Source of the DNA: Paenibacillus_E sp052115445
GTDB lineage: Bacteria > Bacillota > Bacilli > Paenibacillales > NBRC-103111
Direction of reading: 5' to 3'
NCBI RefSeq assembly: GCF_052115445.1
Contig: NZ_JBFRGR010000002.1
Coordinates: 62,001-126,000 of the forward strand
Length of the DNA: 64,000 bases
Notes under the pieces: generated by a model
What the model was told of the DNA's origin: nothing
The model's input: the letters and a program-made list of their open reading frames with translations, nothing else
Database searches by the model: none
Shown: positions 19,127 to 28,095 of the stretch, in pieces
Numbering within the stretch: the stretch's first letter is position 1
How the letters are laid out: the number at the start of each line of letters is the position of its first letter
Program-made: the position numbers and the translations under genes

Positions 19127-19160
19127 CAATCTACATTTCTTTGTTGGATTAACATGCGGA
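19127..19160 (-). promoter_or_regulatory. 34-bp locus box upstream of the GH28-like gene
   Basis: CAATCTACAT, 13 bases, then TTAACATG on the plus strand. Aligns with the copy at 28062-28095 over about 38 bases with roughly three quarters identical, including a shared GTTGG in the spacer. It lies 61 bp before the start codon, the same distance as the copies before the permease and GH88 genes. Confidence 0.65.
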
Positions 19161-19224
19161 AGAAATAAAGCCCATGGGGCTAATACGTTCCGCAACTTCA
19201 GCACATTAGCAACAAATACACAAA

Positions 19225-19253
19225 GAAGCCTGATATTTTGAAACTCAGGCTTC
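19225..19253 (-). terminator. Hairpin after the PL8 gene
   Basis: GAAGCCTGA and TCAGGCTTC pair perfectly around an 11-base loop just after the PL8 stop codon. The T run on the minus strand is short, so it is a weaker terminator or a 3' stabiliser. Confidence 0.6.
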
Positions 19254-19264
19254 CTTGTTACAGA

Positions 19265-22200
19265 CTATGGATTATAGCTAACCTTGGCATCATCTACACT
19301 CATTGAGCTGGCGTTGCCGCCGATCGCTGAGCCCAGCCTGTCAACCTTGGTCAATCCGGTATACCGATAGTTCCACTGTGAGCCTCGCAGCTCGCCATTC
19401 ACATAGACATCGAACTTTTTCGTTGCTGTATTGATAATCACTTTAAGATGGTAAGGTTCTCCGTTCTTGGTTGAGGTTTGTATGTTCGTTTGAGTCCCAC
19501 CGTTATAACCCCAAATTCTTCCTGCTTGCATAATGAGATGAGCAGCACTATTGTTCGAAGTGATACCGCTGTCCGAGATTACTAAAGCATTTTTCCAGTT
19601 ATCGTCATCGGCGGTAACAGTCGCTTCTGCAATGACCGTGCTGTTTGCAGGCGCGGTAAACACTTTATACGCCTCAGCTTTGCCAGAGGTGGACGTTGTC
19701 GTCAATTTGGCTGCCTTGTTCGTAGCCGATCCGCTTACCATCTGTACTACGCCCGTATTTCCCGTGACGCCGCCGTTATCGAATACCCAACCGCCTTGCC
19801 CATTCAGATTACCAAGCGTCATGCTGTTAAAATTCTCATCGATTAAATTAGTTAACGTAAGCGGCTTATATGATACTTTCACATCGTCCACGCTCATCGA
19901 GCTTGCGTTGCCAGCGATGGAGGTAGAGAACTTGTCGAGCGTGGCCACGTTGTAACGGTAGTCCCAGCCCGTAGCGAGCAGCGCTTCGTTGACGTAGACG
20001 TCGTATTTTTTCGTTGACGCATTGATCACGACTTTCAAGCGATACGGCTGGCCATTCGTAATCCCTGTTAACACATCGGTTTTGGTGCTGCCGTTATAGC
20101 CCCAAATTTTGCCGCTTTGCATCACTAGCTGTGCCGCATTGTTATTGGTAGCTAAGCTGTTGTCCGCAACGATGAGCGCATTTTTCCAATTGGCATCATC
20201 GGCTGTCACGGTCGCTTCCACTGTAATGTAGCCGCTTTGAGGGGCATTAAACAGACGATATGCTTCGGCACTTCCGCTAGTTGATGCTGTCGTTACTTTC
20301 AGTGATTTTTCTGTGTTATCAGCATTCAAAGGCTGTACAACAACGGTATTCGCAGCCACACCTGCGTTATTCATAATCCAACCATTTTGCCCGGTCAACG
20401 TGCCAGGCAACATGTCGTTGAAATCTTCATTCACCGTATACCCGGTAATCGGGACACCTGTAGGCGTTGCAAAAAACGCCTTAATGCTTTTCCCCCCAGC
20501 CCCGTTCACATTGACTGTGATTGTAGTTGTACCGCCACTGGTGCTCGTCGTAATCCGTGAATCCTTATAAGCAACCGGTCCCAGATTTTGCGTAAGCGTA
20601 AGTTGAATAGTACCCGTATTGGCCAACGTTGGATCAGATACGGAAACTTCCGTTCCATTCTCGGTCGTGCGGACCATGACGGACGCCTTTTTGTTGCTGC
20701 TGACACCACTCACCGTTTTGGCCGCATCATTCCAGAAGTTAATACCTAGTATGCCAAGTGCATTTTCTTGCACAGCCTGTGCAGCGGTTGAATTTTCAAC
20801 GACAGTAATATCCGGATTAGCTGCATACGTATCCAACTGTCCGCTTGACATACCTGGCAGTAGCACATAGGCATACTGGGCATTCGTCGGATTCGTGCCG
20901 TGATCGAACCACAGATTCATATAGTTGCGTGTATAGTTCGTAAAGTATTCCGCAGCTGTGTAGTACTGATTAATGCTCGACCATGAGTCTGTTCGCGCCT
21001 CGCGCAATCCCTTTAATGTCGTTGCTGTTGGGAAATAGTAACCGATGTCTGATCCTGCCACATTTCCGGCCAAATGGACCTTAGTGACTCCGGTCATTGT
21101 TTCATTCCAACCTAGCGTGGTTGACTTTGCGGCTCCATTTACAGTAAGCGCATTGTTAGCAGAGCTGTTCAGCTTTCGATTTTCAACAATGGTTTCAGCT
21201 ACCTTGTTGTCTGTGGACGTTATACCAGCTCCAAGACTCACAATCTCATCATCGAACATGAACCATGATTTCTTCGCTGTCAGCGTAGCGGCATTAGCCG
21301 TGTATTGCATGCCTGTGATCCCATATTGTCCCGATATTTCTGTGCCGCCAACCCAACTATTCGGATTTTTGACATTAGCTGCTGCCGTTGTGTTCTGATT
21401 GACTGTCGTGCCAGGTAAACGATAGCTGTTTACAGTTGGCCAGTAAGAATCCTTGTATTGTGTCAAATCGGAATTATAGAGATAGGTCATTCCGTCTCCG
21501 GTATGCCAGCCCTTTAAATTCTCATTATTAACAATTTCAAAATTCCCGATTTTATTGGATGACATACTGATGCCAAAACCGAATCCTGGTCTATGGTGTA
21601 TGGCTCTAGCCATGTTGGGGTATTGTTTGTTCATGATCAGCGCATCTCTCGTGGTAACAGACGGATCACTCATGATTTGTTTCGTTTGCACAATAGAGCT
21701 GATCATAACCAAATCAGCATACTTGGTAGGAGACGTAGCTTCTGTCATCCATTTCTTAATCATTGATTTATAGGCTGCCCGATCGTCCGCAGATGGTGCT
21801 GACACTGCCATCCTTGCTACGGAAGCTCCAAGCGAACCTATTGACGTTAATCCATTATCATCGCTGGCTAATCTTGCAATGTTTCTTCCTCTGACCATAT
21901 CGGCCATGGAAGTATTATAAAATAGCGGTTCAAAAGCATTATAAACCCATTGATAGATGTTATTCACATCCGGATCTGTTATATCCCATGTAGAACCTGC
22001 AACGACATACATCACTTTGGTTAAATTATCGAGTAAATTTATGCCATATCCGCCGTTGTAAGGTATTAGTGCGGTATGTTGAAGAAATGAACCGTCGCTA
22101 TACATGCCTTCACCGGAAGTCACATAATCAAATACTGAACTAAGCTGGTCCCTGCCTAAGATGATTTTGGCACTGTTCTTGACAATAATTCCGCTTGTAA

Positions 22201-22837
22201 TTTTAATGTTGCAAGCCCATACGCGATTAGCTCCAGTCAGGCTGGCTCCCCAAGTAAGCGCTTGATAGTCGATGACAGCGTGCCAATTCGTAATCTGCGT
22301 TGCGGTTAAACTGGAATAAATCCAAGTTGTTATGTTATTGATGCTGAGTGGAGAAGAGATTTGCCAGTCAAACCAATTGTCATAACCTCTATACGCTACA
22401 CTAGTGTTATATCGGTTCGTGTACATCCAATCCATGGCACTTATAATATCCTCCAGCAATGCTGCGTTGTTTTGAAGCGTTGAACCTCTAGTCACATAGG
22501 CTAGCGTCATCGCTTCTAACCGTTGATAGCTTCCTGAAACATGCTCCGATTCCGTCGTCGTTGCCATATCACTCCACAAATAAGTTCTTCCTGCAGCCTT
22601 ATTCATCGTATCCCAATTCGTCTGAGCAAGTGTTGTAATATTGGTAATCTTGCCGCTGATGTCCGGGTCCGCTGGATCGAAAGTAGGTCCACCAGTGGTA
22701 AGATCATAAATTTTCGCGCGTAATGTGTCATACTCATCTGCCGCATAGGCAGGTTGAATGGGCATTGCCAGTACATTGACAATCAAAGCTAGCACTAATA
22801 TAAGCGCTTTCATAAAACGAAATTTACCCATTAACAT
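19265..22837 (-). CDS. Secreted polysaccharide lyase family 8 with two C-terminal repeat modules
   Basis: 1190 aa; GAGGGGG sits 6 bases before ATG. Signal peptide about 1-32 (ends PAYAADE). The alpha toroid carries the PL8 hallmarks: NWFDWQISSP at 154-163, Asn204 in TGANRVWACN, His254 in DGSFLQHTALIP and Tyr264 in NGGYG, matching the catalytic Asn, His and Tyr of hyaluronate, chondroitin and xanthan lyases. A beta-sandwich super-domain follows to about 815. Residues about 830-1010 and 1020-1190 are two copies of a module that each end GNASSMSVDDxKVSY and contain WKNALxxxD and WGYNG; they are probably sugar-binding. The enzyme would release 4,5-unsaturated uronyl oligosaccharides outside the cell for GH88. 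Xanthan-lyase or glycosaminoglycan specificity cannot be decided by eye. Confidence 0.92.
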   Translation of the reverse strand: MLMGKFRFMKALILVLALIVNVLAMPIQPAYAADEYDTLRAKIYDLTTGGPTFDPADPDISGKITNITTLAQTNWDTMNKAAGRTYLWSDMATTTESEHVSGSYQRLEAMTLAYVTRGSTLQNNAALLEDIISAMDWMYTNRYNTSVAYRGYDNWFDWQISSPLSINNITTWIYSSLTATQITNWHAVIDYQALTWGASLTGANRVWACNIKITSGIIVKNSAKIILGRDQLSSVFDYVTSGEGMYSDGSFLQHTALIPYNGGYGINLLDNLTKVMYVVAGSTWDITDPDVNNIYQWVYNAFEPLFYNTSMADMVRGRNIARLASDDNGLTSIGSLGASVARMAVSAPSADDRAAYKSMIKKWMTEATSPTKYADLVMISSIVQTKQIMSDPSVTTRDALIMNKQYPNMARAIHHRPGFGFGISMSSNKIGNFEIVNNENLKGWHTGDGMTYLYNSDLTQYKDSYWPTVNSYRLPGTTVNQNTTAAANVKNPNSWVGGTEISGQYGITGMQYTANAATLTAKKSWFMFDDEIVSLGAGITSTDNKVAETIVENRKLNSSANNALTVNGAAKSTTLGWNETMTGVTKVHLAGNVAGSDIGYYFPTATTLKGLREARTDSWSSINQYYTAAEYFTNYTRNYMNLWFDHGTNPTNAQYAYVLLPGMSSGQLDTYAANPDITVVENSTAAQAVQENALGILGINFWNDAAKTVSGVSSNKKASVMVRTTENGTEVSVSDPTLANTGTIQLTLTQNLGPVAYKDSRITTSTSGGTTTITVNVNGAGGKSIKAFFATPTGVPITGYTVNEDFNDMLPGTLTGQNGWIMNNAGVAANTVVVQPLNADNTEKSLKVTTASTSGSAEAYRLFNAPQSGYITVEATVTADDANWKNALIVADNSLATNNNAAQLVMQSGKIWGYNGSTKTDVLTGITNGQPYRLKVVINASTKKYDVYVNEALLATGWDYRYNVATLDKFSTSIAGNASSMSVDDVKVSYKPLTLTNLIDENFNSMTLGNLNGQGGWVFDNGGVTGNTGVVQMVSGSATNKAAKLTTTSTSGKAEAYKVFTAPANSTVIAEATVTADDDNWKNALVISDSGITSNNSAAHLIMQAGRIWGYNGGTQTNIQTSTKNGEPYHLKVIINTATKKFDVYVNGELRGSQWNYRYTGLTKVDRLGSAIGGNASSMSVDDAKVSYNP

Positions 22838-22914
22838 AATTAGCCCCCTCTTAAGTCGAACGATTTGTTGGCTTTACTTCAGCCGCTCCTTGCAAAAATC
22901 GAGTCCTTATATTG

Positions 22915-22960
22915 AAAAAAAATGCTTCCTTCCGAACTAACTAACAGCAGGAAGGAAGCA
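22915..22960 (-). terminator. Terminator after the solute-binding lipoprotein
   Basis: TGCTTCCTTCC and GGAAGGAAGCA pair perfectly around a 16-base loop. On the minus strand the stem is followed by eight T residues. It closes the importer transcript and separates it from the PL8 gene. Confidence 0.85.
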
Positions 22961-23010
22961 CATGTTGGACTAAAACTTTGATTTAACTTGTGTACATGAT
23001 TGTCGTTAAC

Positions 23011-24684
23011 TTATTTCGTCAACAATTTATAGTAATCTTTCGTGTAAATAACGTCTTTTTTGTTATCCGTATAGGCTTTTGTATAGAAGTCATCGACTTT
23101 TTTACCGCCGCCTTTTTCCCAAGCGTCTTGAGCATCTTTCATTGCTTGTTCAACCGTATAACTTGCTCCACCAACAACAGCTTTTGTATAAATGTTTGTA
23201 AGTGTATTTTTCAATGTGTTTTTAATAACAGTTAGATCATCTGTCAAAGTAACTGGAAGTACGATTTCGGACGTAGTTGGACGATCAGCTGAAATGTATG
23301 CAGCTTTACCTTGGTTGATCAAGTCAATATAGGCTTTATCATTCGGCTTCGAAGGATCTAGTTGGTTCGTGTAATCCGCACATTTCCCCATCGTGCCCAA
23401 TTGAGACACCATTTGGAAGTCGCCATTCCAATCTAATTCTTTCTTGTTTTTTGCTGCATCAATTGGTCTCGGACAACCGTCTACCATCTTATAGTTAACG
23501 CCTTCCATACCATACTTCAATGTGTTTTGAACTTCTGGTGTCATCAACCAATCCACATATTGAACAACGGCTTCTACGTTCTTCGCTGTTGCATTAATGG
23601 CACCCATAAATTGCATAGGTACTGCACCTGCAGGTGAGAATTGACCTATTTCAGACTTCGGAAGCGGCAGAATCGCTACTTTCGCATCTGGATTATTTTT
23701 GATCAGCGTATTGTAGACATCATATCCTTTTGCACCTTCTAAACCATCTGATCCATAAATGCCAAGCTTGCCGTTTACCCAATCTTGCTGTGCTTTAGCC
23801 ATATTTTTGTCTGTGAACGTATCTTTATCTACAGTGCCAGCTTCATACAGAGCTTTCTTGAAAGCTAAATCTGCTTTTGGACGATCCCATGTACGTACAT
23901 ATTGATCATTGATTAAATGATAGGACGTGATCATTGGCAATGTTTCATCACTCGCTTGCCCTAGTTGGTACATATAGTCTACATCCCAGAAAGTTGAACC
24001 CAGTGTATCCTTCTTGCCATTACCGTCAGGATCTTGCTCTGTGAACGCTTTCGCAACTTGGAGATATTCTTCCGTTGTTTTTGGCATTGGCAGCTTCAAT
24101 TTATCCAACCAATCCTGGCGGACCATCACATAATGGTTAGTTGCAAATGGAAGACTGCGACCAAAGAAGTACGTTTTCCCATTAAATCTCGTTAATTTTT
24201 GTAAAGACTCATTGCCAGCGATCATTTTCTTGTAATTCGTGGAATATTTCGCAATGGCATCATCGATCGGAATAATTTGTCCTTTGGACGCCAAATCCTT
24301 CATATAAGGATTCGAGAATTCCAAGATTAAGTCAGGTGCTTGGCCAGAAGCGAACAGAACGTTCCACTTCTCCGAAGAGTTCGTACGTGGAACAGGGACA
24401 AACTCAACTTGCACAGGTGCATTTTCATTAATCCACTTCGTCCAGCGGTTATTCGTAATCGTGCCTTCACCTTCAGGTACATTGTTACGATCATAAATGG
24501 AAACCGTAATCTTGGGTTTAGGTCCTGCCGGTTTCGCACTTGCTGTAGCTGCAGCTGCGGTACTTGGTGTTGTTGTGCTAGCTGCCTTGTCCTTATCTGA
24601 TCCACAAGCCGTAAGTAGCGCCGTGCTGGAAAGTACTAATGCTAAGGAAACGGATGCTGCTTTCTTTTTGCTGATTGTATACAT
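23011..24684 (-). CDS. Sugar ABC importer solute-binding lipoprotein (locus 1)
   Basis: 557 aa lipoprotein: lipobox LLTAC with Cys27, then a Ser/Thr/Ala-rich tether to about residue 55. The body is a family-1 extracellular solute-binding protein of the LplA/YtcQ type (DPDGNGKKDTLGSTFWD, NAEAVVQYVDWLMTPEVQNTLKYGMEG, EGVNYKMVDGCPRP). The calcium-binding-like DPDGNGKKD motif is typical of large binding proteins for oligosaccharides in Paenibacillus. It is third in an operon after two permeases, with a 124-bp gap that holds a weak copy of the locus box at 24742, so it may also have its own promoter for high expression. The ligand is inferred to be unsaturated uronyl oligosaccharides made by the PL8. 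Confidence 0.92.
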   Translation of the reverse strand: MYTISKKKAASVSLALVLSSTALLTACGSDKDKAASTTTPSTAAAATASAKPAGPKPKITVSIYDRNNVPEGEGTITNNRWTKWINENAPVQVEFVPVPRTNSSEKWNVLFASGQAPDLILEFSNPYMKDLASKGQIIPIDDAIAKYSTNYKKMIAGNESLQKLTRFNGKTYFFGRSLPFATNHYVMVRQDWLDKLKLPMPKTTEEYLQVAKAFTEQDPDGNGKKDTLGSTFWDVDYMYQLGQASDETLPMITSYHLINDQYVRTWDRPKADLAFKKALYEAGTVDKDTFTDKNMAKAQQDWVNGKLGIYGSDGLEGAKGYDVYNTLIKNNPDAKVAILPLPKSEIGQFSPAGAVPMQFMGAINATAKNVEAVVQYVDWLMTPEVQNTLKYGMEGVNYKMVDGCPRPIDAAKNKKELDWNGDFQMVSQLGTMGKCADYTNQLDPSKPNDKAYIDLINQGKAAYISADRPTTSEIVLPVTLTDDLTVIKNTLKNTLTNIYTKAVVGGASYTVEQAMKDAQDAWEKGGGKKVDDFYTKAYTDNKKDVIYTKDYYKLLTK

Positions 24685-24741
24685 ATGAATAAGTCACCCC
24701 TCATGTAATGTACGTGCATTTTTAAGATAACCCCAATAATT

Positions 24742-24775
24742 TCATCTACATGTAAAACTAAGACTACCATGTTTA
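24742..24775 (-). promoter_or_regulatory. Degenerate 34-bp locus box upstream of the solute-binding lipoprotein
   Basis: TCATCTACATG, 11 bases, then CTACCATGTTTA; 16 of 23 defined positions match the copy at 28062. It lies 58 bp before the start codon. Weaker than the other copies and counted only as a possible site. Confidence 0.4.
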
Positions 24776-24808
24776 GTGCTCCACATCACCCCTTTCAATG
24801 AATTACCA

Positions 24809-25684
24809 TTATCCTTTTACTGCACCGACCATGACACCCTTGACGAAAAACCGTTGTAAGAATGGATATACGATTAACATCGGTAATGTCATAACAATAA
24901 CCCCTGCCGCTTTAACACCCTCTGGTGTGATCACTGCGGCCAAATCAGGCTGTGTATTCGAAATCTCCTGCATCAAGCTTTGATTCTGAATCATTTGTTG
25001 CACGAGTACCGCTAAATTCAGTTTGCTGGAATCATTGATATAAATCAGTACATTCATGAAAGCATTCCAGTGGCCTACCCCATAGAATAAGGTTAATGCA
25101 GCTAGGACTGGCAATGACAATGGCAACACAATTTGAATTATCAAGCGCCATTCGGAGCAGCCATCAATACGGGAAGCCTCCTCCAACTCCTCTGGCAATC
25201 CTTCGAAAAAGCTTCTCAAAACCAAGAGATTCCACACTGTAATCAATCCAGGCAACCAAAGGGCACCGTAGCTATTGATGAGCCCTAGTTTTTGGACTAA
25301 TAAATAAGTAGGAATGAGACCCGCTGAGAAGATCATGGTGAAAATAATAGCGAATGAATAAAATTTGCGTCCGATAAAATAACGCTTGGACAACGGGTAG
25401 GCAGCTAGGATTGTGAACACAATATTCAGGAATGTCCCTACCACCGTAATGATCACACTATTCCTAAAATCCTTGATGATTGGGCTTTCCTTGAACAGAG
25501 CATTATAGCCGTCTAAGCTCAAATTAACTGGCCAAAAGCTAACCGTTCCTGACATTAACGCATGCTTATCACTCAGTGACAGCGCTAGAATATGAATTAT
25601 AGGCAACAAGCAGCTGAGTCCAATGATGAATAAAAATATATAGTTGAGGGCGTAAAATACCTTTTCTCCTCGTGAATGCTTCAT
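24809..25684 (-). CDS. Sugar ABC importer permease, LplC/YtcP type (locus 1)
   Basis: 291 aa from the ATG at 25684 (MKHSRGEKVFYALNYIFLF), which has AAGGAG at a 6-base gap; the longer frame would overlap the upstream permease. Six membrane segments are expected, with the EAA loop at EELEEASRIDGCSEWRLIIQI, the contact site for the ATPase. The C-terminus PFLQRFFVKGVMVGAVKG is the family signature. Works with the permease that ends at 25728 and the lipoprotein at 23011. No ATPase gene is in the window, so a shared MsmX-type ATPase elsewhere is expected from the behaviour of this family. Confidence 0.93.
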   Translation of the reverse strand: MKHSRGEKVFYALNYIFLFIIGLSCLLPIIHILALSLSDKHALMSGTVSFWPVNLSLDGYNALFKESPIIKDFRNSVIITVVGTFLNIVFTILAAYPLSKRYFIGRKFYSFAIIFTMIFSAGLIPTYLLVQKLGLINSYGALWLPGLITVWNLLVLRSFFEGLPEELEEASRIDGCSEWRLIIQIVLPLSLPVLAALTLFYGVGHWNAFMNVLIYINDSSKLNLAVLVQQMIQNQSLMQEISNTQPDLAAVITPEGVKAAGVIVMTLPMLIVYPFLQRFFVKGVMVGAVKG

Positions 25685-25727
25685 AAGCTTCTCCTTCTTA
25701 ACTTTTGTTAGTAGGTCATGTGTTCGC

Positions 25728-26714
25728 CTACCATAAACCTTGGCCGAAGCGGCGTGCAATGCGATTGGCTGTAAGCACCAAGATTAAACCAACCAAGGAT
25801 TCAAACAATCCCATTGCTGTCGCAAGACTAAAGTTCGCTTGCTGAATACCGATTTTGTACATGAAGGTACTAATAACCTCGGATATTTCAGAGACAGCAT
25901 TATTCTGGAGGACATACACTTGATCGAAGCCTAACTCCATTAGATGTCCGATCTTCAGAATTAGCATAATAATGATCGTTGGTAATATCGCAGGCAATGT
26001 AATGCGTATGGTTTGCTGCCATTTGTTCGCGCCATCTATGCTCGATGCTTCATATAAGCTCTGGTCAATAGCTGTTAGTGCTGCGAGATAAATAATCGCA
26101 TTCCAACCGGCTTCCTTCCACACACCCGATGCTAGAAAAATGCTAATCCAAGAAAACTCCTTATATAAGAACGGATACGATTCACCAAAAATCTTTTCTA
26201 TCACATGGTTTAGTGTTCCTGTACTTTGCGAAAAGACCGTAACGACAATGCCGCCAACAATAACCCAATTGAGAAAATGTGGCAGATAGACAAGCGTTTG
26301 TACCAACTTTTTGAATCGCAACTTCCTCACTTCATTGAGCAGCAGTGCTAATATAATAGGAACTGGGAAACCAATAATGATGCTTAACCCACTCAGTTTT
26401 AAGGTATTCCACACGATCCCAAAAATTTGTTTCGTTTGAAAGATCATTTTAAAGCTGTCTAAGCCTGCCCAAGGGCTGCCCCAGATCCCTTTAATAAAGC
26501 TGTATTTCTTAAAGGCAATAACCAGTCCCGTCATCGGGTAGTATTTAAATATAAGGTAGAAAAGGATGATGGGCACAAACATGATGTACAAGGGAATGTT
26601 TTGTTTTAATACGCGTTTGCCATACTTCCTTACTAGCCAATTATTTTTGGTTTTTGCTGTACTCGCCTTCGGCTTAACCATCGCTGGTGTTGAAGGAGGG
26701 AGTGTCTGACTCAT
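25728..26714 (-). CDS. Sugar ABC importer permease, LplB type (locus 1)
   Basis: 328 aa from the ATG at 26714 (MSQTLPPSTP), with AAGGAAG 8 bases upstream; the GTG at 26723 overlaps that site. It has a basic N-terminal tail, then six membrane segments beginning PLYIMFVPIILFYLIFKYYPM. The EAA loop is SLYEASSIDGANKWQQTIRI. It ends with the NRIARRFGQGLW signature of LplB-type permeases. First gene of the importer operon, with a locus box 61 bp before the start and a further inverted repeat at 26841-26867. A 163-bp gap separates it from the GH88 gene upstream. Confidence 0.93.
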   Translation of the reverse strand: MSQTLPPSTPAMVKPKASTAKTKNNWLVRKYGKRVLKQNIPLYIMFVPIILFYLIFKYYPMTGLVIAFKKYSFIKGIWGSPWAGLDSFKMIFQTKQIFGIVWNTLKLSGLSIIIGFPVPIILALLLNEVRKLRFKKLVQTLVYLPHFLNWVIVGGIVVTVFSQSTGTLNHVIEKIFGESYPFLYKEFSWISIFLASGVWKEAGWNAIIYLAALTAIDQSLYEASSIDGANKWQQTIRITLPAILPTIIIMLILKIGHLMELGFDQVYVLQNNAVSEISEVISTFMYKIGIQQANFSLATAMGLFESLVGLILVLTANRIARRFGQGLW

Positions 26715-26774
26715 CGGTGTCACTTCCTTGCTCTGTAATTTGAACTCATCGTACCTGCTGATCCGTCATCCGTA

Positions 26775-26808
26775 CAATATACATGATTTTGATCAATTAA
26801 CAGGCTGA
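26775..26808 (-). promoter_or_regulatory. 34-bp locus box upstream of the importer operon
   Basis: CAATATACATG, 11 bases, then TTAACAGGCTGA on the plus strand. 22 of the 23 defined positions are identical to the copy before GH88 at 28062-28095, with the same spacing, and it sits 61 bp before the start. Read toward the gene it gives CTGTTAA and then TGTATATTG, so the TATATT may be the -10 element. Confidence 0.75.
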
Positions 26809-26840
26809 TGTAATGCGGATATTTACTGTCCGATATACAC

Positions 26841-26867
26841 TTTTTCATGTGATATACATGTGAAAAA
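26841..26867. promoter_or_regulatory. Inverted repeat upstream of the importer operon
   Basis: TTTTTCA, 13 bases, TGAAAAA, with inner CATG half-sites. It lies just before the GH88 stop codon, 127-153 bp upstream of the permease start. It could be an additional operator or a weak terminator of GH88. Confidence 0.4.
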
Positions 26868-26877
26868 CCTTGATATA

Positions 26878-28002
26878 TTAGGCTTTAGCTGCCCCTATTT
26901 CCCAAAAAGAGGGATGTCCTTGCAGCTTCGCCAATGCTTCCATATAGTAATAGTCACCGTATATCAGCGGCTTATTGATATTCTGATTCATCGGCACGTT
27001 GCCCGTACCTGAGTGTAGGATCGCTTCTTCGGAATCATCTGCAACATAATGAATGGAAAGGGATTGCAAGATCGCACACGCTTGTTCCTTATAAAAGAGT
27101 GCCCGATCGCCTGCACATACCGCAGCCAGATCCAGCAGTCCGCATGCCGCAATCGCTGCGGCACTCGTATCACGCGATGCCCCCTCGAAGGTAGGCAATC
27201 GGAAATCCCAGTACGGCACCTTATCCTCGGGTAAGTGTGATAAGAAGAATGAGGCTGCATGCTCCGCTGCTGCCAAGAGATCGGCACGGCCGGTATGGCG
27301 GTAGCTGAGCACCGAGCCATAGATCGACCAGGCCGAACCCCGTGCCCATGCGGACTCTTCCGCATAGCCTTGGCCACCGAGCGCACCTGTGCGTTCGCCC
27401 GTCTCAGGGTCGAAGCAGACGATATGATACGCGGAGCCATCCTCGCGAATAAACTGCTTGGCGGCCATTCCCGCGTGGCCCTCTGCAACGTGCTTAAAGC
27501 GTGGGTCATTCGTTTGTTGCGACGCCCAGTAGAGCAGCGGCAAATTCATCATGCAATCAATGATCGCCCATCCTACGCGCTCCGGGCTGTTCCATGCACG
27601 GATGAAGCTTCCCTTGATATTGAATCGCCCCGCCAAATGGCTGGCAATCTTCAACGCTCGGCGTTTGGACTGCTCATTGCCGGTGAGATGCCAATTCGCT
27701 ATCGAAGTTAGCATCCACATGAAGCCCATGTCATGATCTAGGGGCTCGTATGCCTCAATTACAGCATCCATCTGTGTTTCACATTCCTCTGCCAAGAGGC
27801 GTAATTGTTCATCTTGGCGATCTTGATAAATGAGCCATAAGATCCCTGGCCAGAAACCTGCTGTCCAGTAATGCGGTGAGGTCAATTGGAATTGACCGTC
27901 GTTCGAGCCATGAGGAAATGCTGCACCTAATCTCAGGCTCGTGTTCTTTACTTTACGGACGCCTTGTTCCCAGGCATCTCCTATCCATTGTTCTTGTGTC
28001 AT
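26878..28002 (-). CDS. ugl: GH88 unsaturated glucuronyl hydrolase
   Basis: 374 aa from the ATG at 28002 (MTQEQWIGDAWEQG), with GAGGGAG upstream; the frame extends 23 codons further without a start signal. The length equals that of the well-studied enzyme of Bacillus sp. GL1 (377 aa). The (alpha/alpha)6 barrel shows YWTAGFWPGILWL, DHDMGFMW and IIDCMMNLPLLYWA; the Asp residues in the last two (91 and 149 in this numbering) match the catalytic pair of the family. Also present is GYAEESAWARGSAW. It hydrates the 4,5-unsaturated uronic acid at the non-reducing end of products of polysaccharide lyases, in the cytoplasm. That makes it the direct partner of the PL8 lyase and of the importer. A locus box lies 60 bp before the start. 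Confidence 0.93.
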   Translation of the reverse strand: MTQEQWIGDAWEQGVRKVKNTSLRLGAAFPHGSNDGQFQLTSPHYWTAGFWPGILWLIYQDRQDEQLRLLAEECETQMDAVIEAYEPLDHDMGFMWMLTSIANWHLTGNEQSKRRALKIASHLAGRFNIKGSFIRAWNSPERVGWAIIDCMMNLPLLYWASQQTNDPRFKHVAEGHAGMAAKQFIREDGSAYHIVCFDPETGERTGALGGQGYAEESAWARGSAWSIYGSVLSYRHTGRADLLAAAEHAASFFLSHLPEDKVPYWDFRLPTFEGASRDTSAAAIAACGLLDLAAVCAGDRALFYKEQACAILQSLSIHYVADDSEEAILHSGTGNVPMNQNINKPLIYGDYYYMEALAKLQGHPSFWEIGAAKA

Positions 28003-28061
28003 TATCTCTACACTCCCTCTCCGTTGAATGTCCCAAGCATATCTATAGGAGGCCGCTTGCT

Positions 28062-28095
28062 CAATATACATGTTTTCGTTGGGTTAACAGGTTGA
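28062..28095 (-). promoter_or_regulatory. 34-bp locus box upstream of GH88
   Basis: CAATATACATG, 11 bases, then TTAACAGGTTGA. It lies 60 bp before the GH88 start. This is the best partner of the copy at 26775-26808, and the spacer matches the copy at 19127. Confidence 0.75.

Noticed and set aside
22838..22922. A copy of the 34-bp box before the PL8 gene
   Set aside because: Only TTTGTTGG and CTTTACTT resemble part of a copy; the CAATATACAT half is missing and the distance to the start (about 36 bp) does not fit.
27259..27711. 150-codon plus-strand frame inside GH88
   Set aside because: Antisense to a fully conserved glycosidase; codon composition mirrors the other strand.
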